Assembly: GCF_016107655.1 (NCBI RefSeq) | Contig: NZ_JABASX010000001.1 | Location: forward strand, 496,001-560,000 | Source: Brevibacterium antiquum | Lineage (GTDB): Bacteria; Actinomycetota; Actinomycetes; Actinomycetales; Brevibacteriaceae | Reading direction: 5' to 3' | Length of the DNA stretch: 64,000 nt | In this document: positions 1 through 8,143 of the stretch, in pieces | Numbering within the stretch: the stretch's first letter is position 1 | How the letters are laid out: the number at the start of each line of letters is the position of its first letter | Notes under the pieces: model-generated | Seen by the model: the letters and a program-made list of their open reading frames with translations, nothing else | The model's database searches: none | What the model was told of the DNA's origin: nothing | Position numbers and translations under genes: made by a program

Positions 1-1
1 T

Positions 2-2653
2 CACGATCCGAGGTGGGAGGCGGTGGCCCAGGTTCTCGACGAATACCTCGACATCATGAGCATGCCCGGCTACGGAGGCACGGACTCTGCGACTGTCCTG
101 GCGCGGGCGGCATTCGAGGTTCTGCGCGAACCCGCCGAGGTGACCGCGGGCCGATCCTGGACCTTTGCGCCCGATGCGGTGCCCACCGTGGTCCTTGCCG
201 ACGGGGTTCAGGACTTTCCCGCTGCCAGCTGGGGTCTGCTTGAGCAGCTGCGTGAGCGCGGAAGTGCTTTGGCGCTCTTCGGCAGTCCGGAGACCGTGAC
301 CGGACGTTTCCACGGAGCTGATGCCTCGATCATCGATCGCAGCGCCGCCGACGACGGATTCTCCACCGTGATCCTGCCTGAGGTGAAGGGCACAGGACCC
401 GACATCGTCAACGTCAGCGATGACTTCGGCCGTCGCATCACCACTCGGTGGGGCCTGCACCATATGCCACGCCCCAGCGGCGTGCCTGACACCTCAGACG
501 AGGCCTCGGTCGCCGTTGATGACGCTGTTCCCGCGTCTTCGCAAGACCTGCCGGATACGGTGGAGACCCATGTGTTCGAGGGCGCCGCTTCGAGCTACCG
601 GTACCTGGCACGTCGAGTGACGAGCTTCGTCGAAGACGGACATGCATGGTCGGATGTGGCTGTCCTGTGTCGCAACACGTCGACAGCTCGAGTCGTCGCG
701 AACGAACTGAGTGCCTCCGGCGTGGCCACCGCGAACATCATGCAGCCTCTCAGCGTCGACCCCGCCACAGCACCGCTGCTCGAGCTGCTCTCACGCACCC
801 CGGACTTCGCCGACGACGAATCGATCGCCGCACAGGCCCTGGCCTTGGCCGGAAGCGTCTATGTCCGCCTCGACCCGGTGCAGATCAGGCGGTTCAAGCG
901 TGTGGTGAGGAAGAATTTTCCGGCTGCGAACAGTTCGAGCTCGCTGGCACAGGCGCTGCGCAGCGATGTCGACGACGCATCCCCAACCGGGCTGGCCACG
1001 ATCTCCCGGATGCTGTACGCAGCAGCCGAGGTGCGATCGGTCGACCCGCATCAAGCCCTCTGGATGATCTGGGAGGCCTCAGGCGTCGCAGAGAAATGGC
1101 AGTCAGAGGCCCTTCGCGACCCGGAGTCCGTGGCGAATTCGCACCTGGACTCGGTGCTGCGGCTGTTCACCTTGGCGCAGAAGATCTCCGATCGTGGCGG
1201 ATTCACAGCCCGCTCGTTCGCCGGGATCGTGGCAGAGCAGGACATCGCGCAGGATTCCCTGGCTGCGCGGGCCGGCACAGACGATCACGTGCAGGTCGGC
1301 ACCCCGTCATCCCTGGCACATCTGCGAGTCCCGCTCGTCATCATCGCCGAGGTGAACGAAGGAGTCTGGCCCAACCCGAAGATTCGCGGCGGCATCCTCG
1401 GGCTCGATGATCTCAGCTCTGTGCTGACAACTGGTGAGACCGCGACCGGTGACCCGGGCTACCACGCCCACGCCAAACGGAGGAATCTGCGTGAAGAGGG
1501 CGAACTCTTCTACACGGCGCTGACTCGCGCCGAAGAGCATGTCATCGTCACCGCAATCTCCGATGCCGAGAGCAATCCCTCGCCCTTCTTCGACGTGATC
1601 GCGGCGCGGACAGCGAAGGGCACAGAAGAAGCGGACAGCTACGCCATCACTCACGAGGACGAACTCCTGCCGCTGTCCCTGGCAGAGATGGCTGCACACA
1701 CTCGGGCACGACTGCTGAGAGCCGCAGCTGAACCGGCTCAGGAAGAGCCCGACGAAGACGTGGATGCCTGGGCGCAGCTGCTGGCGGCACTGACTGCCAC
1801 GAGCACTGCAGTCGAACCACCTGAACAGTGGCGCGAGATCGAAGACATCAGCTCCTCTGAGCCTCTCTTCACCTCCGAAGACACGGTGAGAGTCTCACCG
1901 TCCCAGGTCGAGTCCTTCACCGACTGCTCGCTGCGGTGGTTCCTCACTCGCAACGGAGGTGACAGGCCAGGTTCCCTGGCGCAGAGCTTGGGGACGATCA
2001 TCCACGCCGCGGCGGAGAACTTCCCACAGGGCCCGCCCTCGGCGATCCGCGACTACGTGGACAAGGAGTTCACGACGCTCGAGTTCGACGCGGAATGGGA
2101 GCGAGATCGCGAACATACCTTGGCGATGAAGATGGCCGACCGCCTCGGCGAATACATCAAGACCGCGCCCGGTGAACCCATCGGCGTCGAAGCCCAGGTG
2201 TACGCCACCGGGGTTGATGACAAAGGCCAGGAATGGAAGGTCACCGGTCGCCTCGATCGGCTCGAGCAGACGCCGGACGGCATCCGGATCGTCGACTTCA
2301 AAACCGGAAAGAACGTGGTCAGAGGTCAGGAGATGCCCCGTCACGCCCAACTCGGCGTTTACCAGGAGGCGATCAACTCCGGGACCATCACCATCGGCGA
2401 GGACCAGGTCATCGAGGCCAAGGCCTATGGTGCCGAACTCGTGTTCCTGCGCAATTCCAAGCAGACGACGAGAGAGCAGGCCGCGCTCGAGATCGACGAG
2501 GATCCGGGCTGGGCCCGCGACCTCATCAACGGTGTCTCCGATCGTATGCGGGCTGCCCAGTTCCCAGCCAGGGTCGAGCCTCAGAAATGCCTGAGCTGTC
2601 CTGTCCGCACCTCCTGCCCGGCAATCGGGCCCCAGACCTTGGAAGAGTCCTGA
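2..2653 (+). CDS. adnA: AdnA-like helicase/nuclease subunit (5' partial)
   Basis: The reading frame is open to the left edge, so the N-terminal motor, including Walker A, lies outside the window; 883 residues remain. A UvrD-type C-terminal motor is visible (ELFYTALTRAEEH, motif VI), followed by a C-terminal PD-(D/E)XK nuclease with GRLDRLE and VDFKTGK near residue 765. Four cysteines, one in FTDCSLRWF and three in CLSCPVRTSC at the C-terminus, frame the nuclease as in AddB-type iron-sulfur nucleases. In mycobacteria AdnA pairs with AdnB to resect double-strand breaks before recombination. The next gene begins inside this stop codon (TGATG), so the two subunits are translationally coupled. The family call is firm; the AdnA name rests on gene order and the Fe-S motif. 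Confidence 0.88.
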   Translation, partial: HDPRWEAVAQVLDEYLDIMSMPGYGGTDSATVLARAAFEVLREPAEVTAGRSWTFAPDAVPTVVLADGVQDFPAASWGLLEQLRERGSALALFGSPETVTGRFHGADASIIDRSAADDGFSTVILPEVKGTGPDIVNVSDDFGRRITTRWGLHHMPRPSGVPDTSDEASVAVDDAVPASSQDLPDTVETHVFEGAASSYRYLARRVTSFVEDGHAWSDVAVLCRNTSTARVVANELSASGVATANIMQPLSVDPATAPLLELLSRTPDFADDESIAAQALALAGSVYVRLDPVQIRRFKRVVRKNFPAANSSSSLAQALRSDVDDASPTGLATISRMLYAAAEVRSVDPHQALWMIWEASGVAEKWQSEALRDPESVANSHLDSVLRLFTLAQKISDRGGFTARSFAGIVAEQDIAQDSLAARAGTDDHVQVGTPSSLAHLRVPLVIIAEVNEGVWPNPKIRGGILGLDDLSSVLTTGETATGDPGYHAHAKRRNLREEGELFYTALTRAEEHVIVTAISDAESNPSPFFDVIAARTAKGTEEADSYAITHEDELLPLSLAEMAAHTRARLLRAAAEPAQEEPDEDVDAWAQLLAALTATSTAVEPPEQWREIEDISSSEPLFTSEDTVRVSPSQVESFTDCSLRWFLTRNGGDRPGSLAQSLGTIIHAAAENFPQGPPSAIRDYVDKEFTTLEFDAEWERDREHTLAMKMADRLGEYIKTAPGEPIGVEAQVYATGVDDKGQEWKVTGRLDRLEQTPDGIRIVDFKTGKNVVRGQEMPRHAQLGVYQEAINSGTITIGEDQVIEAKAYGAELVFLRNSKQTTREQAALEIDEDPGWARDLINGVSDRMRAAQFPARVEPQKCLSCPVRTSCPAIGPQTLEES

Positions 2654-5600
2654 TGCGCTTCACCGCAGAACAACTGGCCCGCCTGACCGCCGCCGACCCT
2701 GCTCAGGCGTTCCCCCCGAGCGAAGAGCAGCGAATCATCATCGAAGCCGACCCTCAGCAGTCGATGAAGGTCACTGCCGGCGCCGGTTCTGGCAAGACGA
2801 CAGTGATCTCCCAGCGGGTGGTGTGGCTCGTAGCCAACGGCTTCGTCGCGCCCGAAGAGATCTTGGGACTCACCTTCACTCGGAAGGCCGTGGGCGAACT
2901 GGGTGGTCGGATCAGGGTGCTCCTGGCCCGCCTGCGCCACAGCCTCGGGCTGGGTTCGGACATGAGCCTTCCCGGTCTCGACAACCCCACTGTCTCGACC
3001 TACAACTCCTATGCGGCTTCGATCGTCAGCGAGCACGGAGTCAGCATCGGCATCGAACCCGAGACGGTGCTCCTTGATGACGCCGCTGCTCACACCATCG
3101 CCGGCTCGATCATCGACTCAACCTCAACAGAGGAGATCCCCGGCTACTTCGCACGAGAGACGATGATCGCCGACATCATCTCGCTGGCAGCGGCGATGAA
3201 TGACCACGGTCGCGACGTCGAGGAGGTCACTGACTATCTCGACCAGTGTCTGCAGGCACTGGTCTCAAGCAAGGGCAAACCCGTGGACCCCAATGGTCGC
3301 CGGGCCAAGCTCGAAGCAAAGATCAAGACAGCGAAACTGGCCGGCGCATACATGAGCGCCAAACGTCGCAACTTGGCCATGGACTTCTCGGACCAGGTTC
3401 GGTTCGCACAACGCATCCTCGACGAAGTGCCGGCCGCTCGCAGTGCCGAGCAGCAGCGGTGGTCAATCGTCCTCCTCGATGAGTTCCAAGACACCTCGGT
3501 CGCCCAGCTGAAACTGCTGCGCGATCTGTTTCATTCCACCGCGGTGACAGCTGTGGGAGATCCCCGACAGGCCATCTACGGTTGGCGCGGTGCCAGCGCC
3601 GACAATATGATCCGCTTCTCTGCGGACTTCTCAAACGTGGTGCCGCTGACCCTGAGCACCAGCTGGCGCAACGACCACACGATCCTGAAGGTCGCCAACC
3701 GAACAGCGGACGGACTGGACGGGAGCCGGGAAAAACCACTGACAGCTCGCACAGGAGCAGGAGACGGTGACGTGGCCATCGACATCAGCTCGGGAGCGCA
3801 TGACCCCGACTTCCTCACCGTCGGACTCCGGTCACTGACCGAATGGGTCGCCACACTGCCCGCAGGATCGTCGACAGCGGTCCTGTGCCGCAAACGTGCC
3901 CACTTCGCACCCGTTGCCGCGGCGCTGGAGGCTGCGGGTCATGCCGTTCACGTGCATGGCTCATCAGGTCTCCTGAGCGACCCCTTCGTCGCCGATCTGC
4001 GGGCAGTCCTCACTGCCGCCGTCGACCCGATGGCCGGCGACAGTCTGATGAGGCTGATCAGCGGTCGTCTGCTGGGTCTCGGCGCCACAGACATCGCCGC
4101 TCTGCAGACATTCACCCGGAAGCAGAACGATCTGCGACTGACCGAGTTTCTGGCGGACAGCCCTGACGGCACGGGAATCGTGTCCGAGGCCATCGACCAG
4201 CCCACGATCGTCGAAGGCCTCGACGAACTCGTCGATCTCTCCGACGCACTTGCAGGCTCGGCAAACACCGGGGGCGCACGAGCCATGGTGAACAACTTCC
4301 GCAATTCGGGTCTCAGCTCGGTGGCACTGGAACGGCTGGTGAGATTGGCACGAGCTCTGCGTCATGTCCGTTCCGGTTCCGGCACCATCGCCTCGATCAT
4401 CCGCACCGCGATGACCGAAACCGGAGTCGACTCCGACATCTGGGGGCTGAGCGATTCGCTGCGCAACCTTCATCGCTCAGCGATCGATTCCTTCCTGTCA
4501 GCAGCAAGCCAATATTCTGCAACCGATGACCAGCCATCGGTGCCGGGTTTCCTGGAGTGGTTGACCTTGATGGAGGCAAAGGACTCACTGAGCGTGGCTG
4601 AACCGAATTCCGCCTCAGACGCGATCGACATCATGACAGTGCACGCCTCGAAGGGCCTCGAATTCGATGCAGTCGCTGTGCCGTCACTTGTGGTCAAGGA
4701 CTTCCCGACGGAACCGCGTGACAAAGAGGGGTGGATGGACAGAACCGCTCTGCCGTATCCGCTGCGGGGTGACCGAGCCCACCTGGTTGACTATGATCTT
4801 CGCACTGCCGACTTCGACACGAAGAAGGCACTCGACGAATGGGTCAGCGAATTCATCAAACCAGCCATCGCCGACGCACATGAGGAAGAAGAGCGGCGCC
4901 TCGCCTACGTCGCATTCACCCGCGCCAAGCACCATCTGTGGTTGGGCGCAGAACTGATGGGTGCCAGAGCCAACCCCGACGAGCCGTCCCCGTTCCTGAC
5001 CGAAGCGATCGAAGTGCTGCAACGCGACGTCGAGATGCCGGAACCTGCCGAAGAATCCGCGGAGGACCGTATCGAGACAAGCATCTGGCCCGTGCCGCGA
5101 ACAGAACGTGTGTCCACGGCCCGACGTGCGGCCGAATGGGTCAGCTCCGCCGCACCAGCCGGTCTTGGCGAACTGGCAAAGCGCCCGGGGCTCGTGGGCG
5201 AATATGCGCGACAGGCACTGCGGATCAGCAGCCGTCCAGGCACAGCAAGCACAGGAAGCGTCCCGGATCGGCTGTCGGCGACCGCTCTTGTCTCGTGGCG
5301 CAGAGACCCACAGCAGTTCATCACCCAGACCCTGCGCCCGATCCCGAATCCGCCGAGCAGAGCCGCCGAGATCGGGACCACCTTCCATTCCTGGGTCGAG
5401 CAGCATTTCGGACAGGCGAGCATCGACGTCGACGACGAACAGCAGGTCCAGGCCATCGACAAGACCACGATTGAGCGTCTGCAGCAGACGTTCATCGACT
5501 CCGAGTTCGCGAGCAGGCATGCCGACCACATCGAAATGTCATTCGAACTGGTCCTCGGCCGATTCAGAGTCCCCGGGAAGATCGATGCGGTATTCATCAC

Positions 5601-5838
5601 CGGCGATCATGCTGAAGTCGTCGACTGGAAGACCTCCAAACAGCCGGATGAGAAGACGCTTGAGGTGATGAAATGGCAGCTGGCTCTCTACCGTTTCGCC
5701 ATCCAACGTGTCCACCCCGAAATCACCGAGGTGACGGGAACCTTCTACTTCGTCGGCAGCGACGACATTGTGAAGTTCACTCAGCTTCCTGAGGAAGCCG
5801 AGATCATTGCGTGGCTGGAGGACAACGACAGCAGATGA
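2653..5838 (+). CDS. adnB: AdnB-like ATP-dependent helicase/nuclease subunit
   Basis: This 1061-residue SF1 helicase-nuclease is the second half of the AdnAB resection machine. Walker A GAGSGKT is at residues 43-49, DEFQDT (motif II) at 276, then GDPRQAIYGWRG (motif III), TSWRND (IV), TVHASKGLEFD (V) and AYVAFTRAKHH (VI). The C-terminal nuclease has FHSWVEQH, GKIDAVF and VVDWKTS (Asp near residue 991). There is no tetracysteine iron-sulfur site, unlike the upstream subunit. The ATG at 2653 overlaps the adnA stop by one base; the same frame is open further upstream but only inside adnA. Length agrees with mycobacterial AdnB (about 1,100 residues). Confidence 0.93.
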   Translation: MRFTAEQLARLTAADPAQAFPPSEEQRIIIEADPQQSMKVTAGAGSGKTTVISQRVVWLVANGFVAPEEILGLTFTRKAVGELGGRIRVLLARLRHSLGLGSDMSLPGLDNPTVSTYNSYAASIVSEHGVSIGIEPETVLLDDAAAHTIAGSIIDSTSTEEIPGYFARETMIADIISLAAAMNDHGRDVEEVTDYLDQCLQALVSSKGKPVDPNGRRAKLEAKIKTAKLAGAYMSAKRRNLAMDFSDQVRFAQRILDEVPAARSAEQQRWSIVLLDEFQDTSVAQLKLLRDLFHSTAVTAVGDPRQAIYGWRGASADNMIRFSADFSNVVPLTLSTSWRNDHTILKVANRTADGLDGSREKPLTARTGAGDGDVAIDISSGAHDPDFLTVGLRSLTEWVATLPAGSSTAVLCRKRAHFAPVAAALEAAGHAVHVHGSSGLLSDPFVADLRAVLTAAVDPMAGDSLMRLISGRLLGLGATDIAALQTFTRKQNDLRLTEFLADSPDGTGIVSEAIDQPTIVEGLDELVDLSDALAGSANTGGARAMVNNFRNSGLSSVALERLVRLARALRHVRSGSGTIASIIRTAMTETGVDSDIWGLSDSLRNLHRSAIDSFLSAASQYSATDDQPSVPGFLEWLTLMEAKDSLSVAEPNSASDAIDIMTVHASKGLEFDAVAVPSLVVKDFPTEPRDKEGWMDRTALPYPLRGDRAHLVDYDLRTADFDTKKALDEWVSEFIKPAIADAHEEEERRLAYVAFTRAKHHLWLGAELMGARANPDEPSPFLTEAIEVLQRDVEMPEPAEESAEDRIETSIWPVPRTERVSTARRAAEWVSSAAPAGLGELAKRPGLVGEYARQALRISSRPGTASTGSVPDRLSATALVSWRRDPQQFITQTLRPIPNPPSRAAEIGTTFHSWVEQHFGQASIDVDDEQQVQAIDKTTIERLQQTFIDSEFASRHADHIEMSFELVLGRFRVPGKIDAVFITGDHAEVVDWKTSKQPDEKTLEVMKWQLALYRFAIQRVHPEITEVTGTFYFVGSDDIVKFTQLPEEAEIIAWLEDNDSR

Positions 5839-5872
5839 GGTGGTGAAACGGCCTGGGCCGGCGAACGGATGC

Positions 5873-5890
5873 GGTCCTCAGCTCAGGACC
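5873..5890 (-). terminator. weak hairpin between adnB and the APH-like gene
   Basis: GGTCCT and AGGACC form a 6-bp stem with a 6-base loop, just past the stop of the leftward phosphotransferase-like gene and about 35 bases after the adnB stop. There is no T-run, so a role as a weak or bidirectional terminator of these convergent genes is only a guess. Confidence 0.3.
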
Positions 5891-5899
5891 AGGTCCGGA

Positions 5900-7069
5900 T
5901 CAGGGGCGGTGAACTCCGTCGTCGGGCTCAGCATCGTCTGATTCAGCGTCATCCGGTTGAACATCGTCCGGTTCAGATTCCTCGTCGATGACGGTCTCGG
6001 TCTCGAGCCCAGCATCGGTCTGCGACTTGCTCTGTGACTCCGCCTCGCGCTCTTCCGGCGCCATACCCGCCTCTGGAGCTGAGCCGTGGTCGGTGCTCGC
6101 GGCGGCCGGACCGGGGGAAGCGGCATTGGGGGCTGCGGCGTCCTTCGCGAAGAGGACGTCGTTGAACGAGGACAGAAGTTCTCCCGCGTCCTGAACAGCC
6201 TCCTCATCGCCGGAATCCACCGCTTCGAGGAGCCAGTCGAGGACAGCGAACTCGGCCAGGAGTTCGGCACGAGTGATCACATGTTCGTCGGCGCGGGGTC
6301 GTGAGTTTCTGTACTCGCTGAAGAAGGTCGGCACAGCGGCAGGGTCGATGAGCGCAGAGGCTGCGGCCAGATCGATGGCAGGATCGGAGACCCGCAGACG
6401 TTCGATTCCCGATAGCGCGAGCACCCGCTCCTGGTCGGTGTAGACGCTCGTCTCGTCGATCGCTCCGTGGATGGGGGTGGCGAGGAAGCGCCAGAGGGAG
6501 ACCTTCTCGAACTCCTCTTCCCAATGTTGGAGCAGATCCGCCGGCACCCGGCCCGTGGCTGCGGCCTGATCGAGGCGCTCCAAGATCTGAAACTGGAAAC
6601 GAGACGGGTCTTCGACGGGGAACCCCGCCTCGGAGATCGATTCCGGAGCCGCCGAATGCAGGGTGGCCAGGGCCTGTGCCAACGAGCTCGCCCGCGCGAT
6701 GTCAGCGATGGCCTGATCGCCTACGGGGGCACCGGGCAAGGGCTCGATGAGAGTCACCGTGATGGGCGCAGACGTATCGAAGTAGTCGGCCTCAACCTCG
6801 ATGATGGCGCGCAGATGGGGCCAAGTGAACCCGGCATGCGGGTACATCGTGTCGTAGATTCGAGCAGCTTCAGCGGCCGAACCGGTGTCTGCGGATCGAT
6901 CGAGACTCGTCTGTGCCGTCGCAACCAACTGCTGCTGACCATCGTCAAGCAACACTCTGATTCCCAACCCCAGTGACGGCAGGGGGACCCACTGCGTCGG
7001 GGTAAAGTCTTCGAGCATCGTTGCCGCGACAGCTGCCAACTTGAGCGCCTTGGTATTCACCCTCCCCAA
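5900..7069 (-). CDS. APH-like phosphotransferase family protein, probably catalytically dead
   Basis: A 389-residue protein with the layout of aminoglycoside/macrolide phosphotransferase-fold kinases. The catalytic loop reads HGAIDETSVY where active members have HGDxxxxN, and the later DPAIDLA matches the usual GDPxxDLA element. The catalytic Asp is Ala, and the metal-binding Asp normally found in IDW/IDF is not evident (LSGIERL), so kinase activity is doubtful. The last 50 or so residues are an acidic low-complexity tail with repeated PDD units. It is convergent with adnB and divergent from nudC. Similar genes sit beside adnAB in other actinobacteria as I recall them; the role is unknown. 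Confidence 0.7.
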   Translation of the reverse strand: MGRVNTKALKLAAVAATMLEDFTPTQWVPLPSLGLGIRVLLDDGQQQLVATAQTSLDRSADTGSAAEAARIYDTMYPHAGFTWPHLRAIIEVEADYFDTSAPITVTLIEPLPGAPVGDQAIADIARASSLAQALATLHSAAPESISEAGFPVEDPSRFQFQILERLDQAAATGRVPADLLQHWEEEFEKVSLWRFLATPIHGAIDETSVYTDQERVLALSGIERLRVSDPAIDLAAASALIDPAAVPTFFSEYRNSRPRADEHVITRAELLAEFAVLDWLLEAVDSGDEEAVQDAGELLSSFNDVLFAKDAAAPNAASPGPAAASTDHGSAPEAGMAPEEREAESQSKSQTDAGLETETVIDEESEPDDVQPDDAESDDAEPDDGVHRP

Positions 7070-7165
7070 TCTACCGTCTGGCGCGGCCGGAGACCGGAGA
7101 TTCGGCTGTTGAGCGTGTCAGCACCCACACTTCCTGCGTCAGGGCCCTGCGTTATCGTGGAGGGC

Positions 7166-8143
7166 ATGAAGCCACTGCCACTCGTGAAGCCGATCAGTCT
7201 GGCCCGCCATGGAATCGATCGAGACCATCTCTCTCGTGGTCAGGACGGTGACCTGCAGGAACTGTGGGCCAGCGGAGCAAAACCCGTGTTCGAACATCGT
7301 GGGTCACTCCTCGTGGCGGCCGGGGGCCTGTTCATCAGTGACCCCGGAATGGTTCCGGGGGAGCAGACAGAGATCTACCTCGGCCGCGATGACGAAGGAA
7401 ACCGGTACATCGGGGTCTCCCTTGATGATTCCGGTCGCAGCCAGCTCGACACCTCGCTGGCGACTTCTCGTGCCCGCGACGCCACAGATCTGCTGACCGC
7501 TCCGGGCGAGGGCATCGACAGCGCCGAGCCTGTGTGGATGCCGCTGCGTCAGCTGGCCGAGTCTCTCGACGACGTGCAGGTGTCTCTGGCATGCGAGATC
7601 GTGGGCCTGGGCAATTGGCACAGAGCCCACCAGTTCTCGCCCCGCACAGGGCAGCCGACCCGTCCCATCCTCGGCGGCTGGGTGAGAACGGACCCAGGCA
7701 ACGGCAGCGAACACTTCCCTCGCACCGACCCGGCCGTGATCGTCCTCATCATCAACACAGACGAGGACGGGGTCGAAAGAGTGCTGCTGGGAAACAATGC
7801 GGCGTGGGAGGTCGACCGCTACTCCCTGCTGGCCGGATTCGTCGAACCCGGTGAGACCCTGGAACACGCAGTCATTCGTGAGGTGTTCGAAGAGGCCCAC
7901 GTCGAAGTCGTGGACCCGAAGTACCTCGGATCCCAACCCTGGCCGTTCCCGTGCTCACTCATGCTCGGCTTCTCAGCTGAGGCTCCGAGCCTCGACTTCG
8001 CTGCCGACGAGGCCGAGATCGCCACCTTGACCTGGTTCACGCGTGAGGAACTGCGCGCAGCCATCGAACACGGCACGGTCCGGGCACCTGGACTCGTCTC
8101 GATCGCAGGGCAGCTCCTCTACAGCTGGTTGGACAACATTTGA
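7166..8143 (+). CDS. nudC: NudC-like NAD(H) pyrophosphatase
   Basis: A 325-residue NUDIX hydrolase of the NudC branch, which cleaves NADH or NAD to NMN(H) plus AMP and can remove NAD caps from RNA. The Nudix box starts at G224 (GFVEPGETLEHAVIREVFEE), followed by the NudC signature SQPWPFP near residue 256. The central zinc ribbon is degraded: the region before GGW reads FSPRTG where zinc-binding members have FCxxCG, so no Cys4 site can form. I chose the ATG at 7166 because GGAGGG lies 5-8 bases upstream; a GTG at 7109 has no such site. The downstream uvrD2 start overlaps this stop by 4 bases, and the nudC-uvrD2 pair is conserved in mycobacteria. Confidence 0.87.
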   Translation: MKPLPLVKPISLARHGIDRDHLSRGQDGDLQELWASGAKPVFEHRGSLLVAAGGLFISDPGMVPGEQTEIYLGRDDEGNRYIGVSLDDSGRSQLDTSLATSRARDATDLLTAPGEGIDSAEPVWMPLRQLAESLDDVQVSLACEIVGLGNWHRAHQFSPRTGQPTRPILGGWVRTDPGNGSEHFPRTDPAVIVLIINTDEDGVERVLLGNNAAWEVDRYSLLAGFVEPGETLEHAVIREVFEEAHVEVVDPKYLGSQPWPFPCSLMLGFSAEAPSLDFAADEAEIATLTWFTREELRAAIEHGTVRAPGLVSIAGQLLYSWLDNI

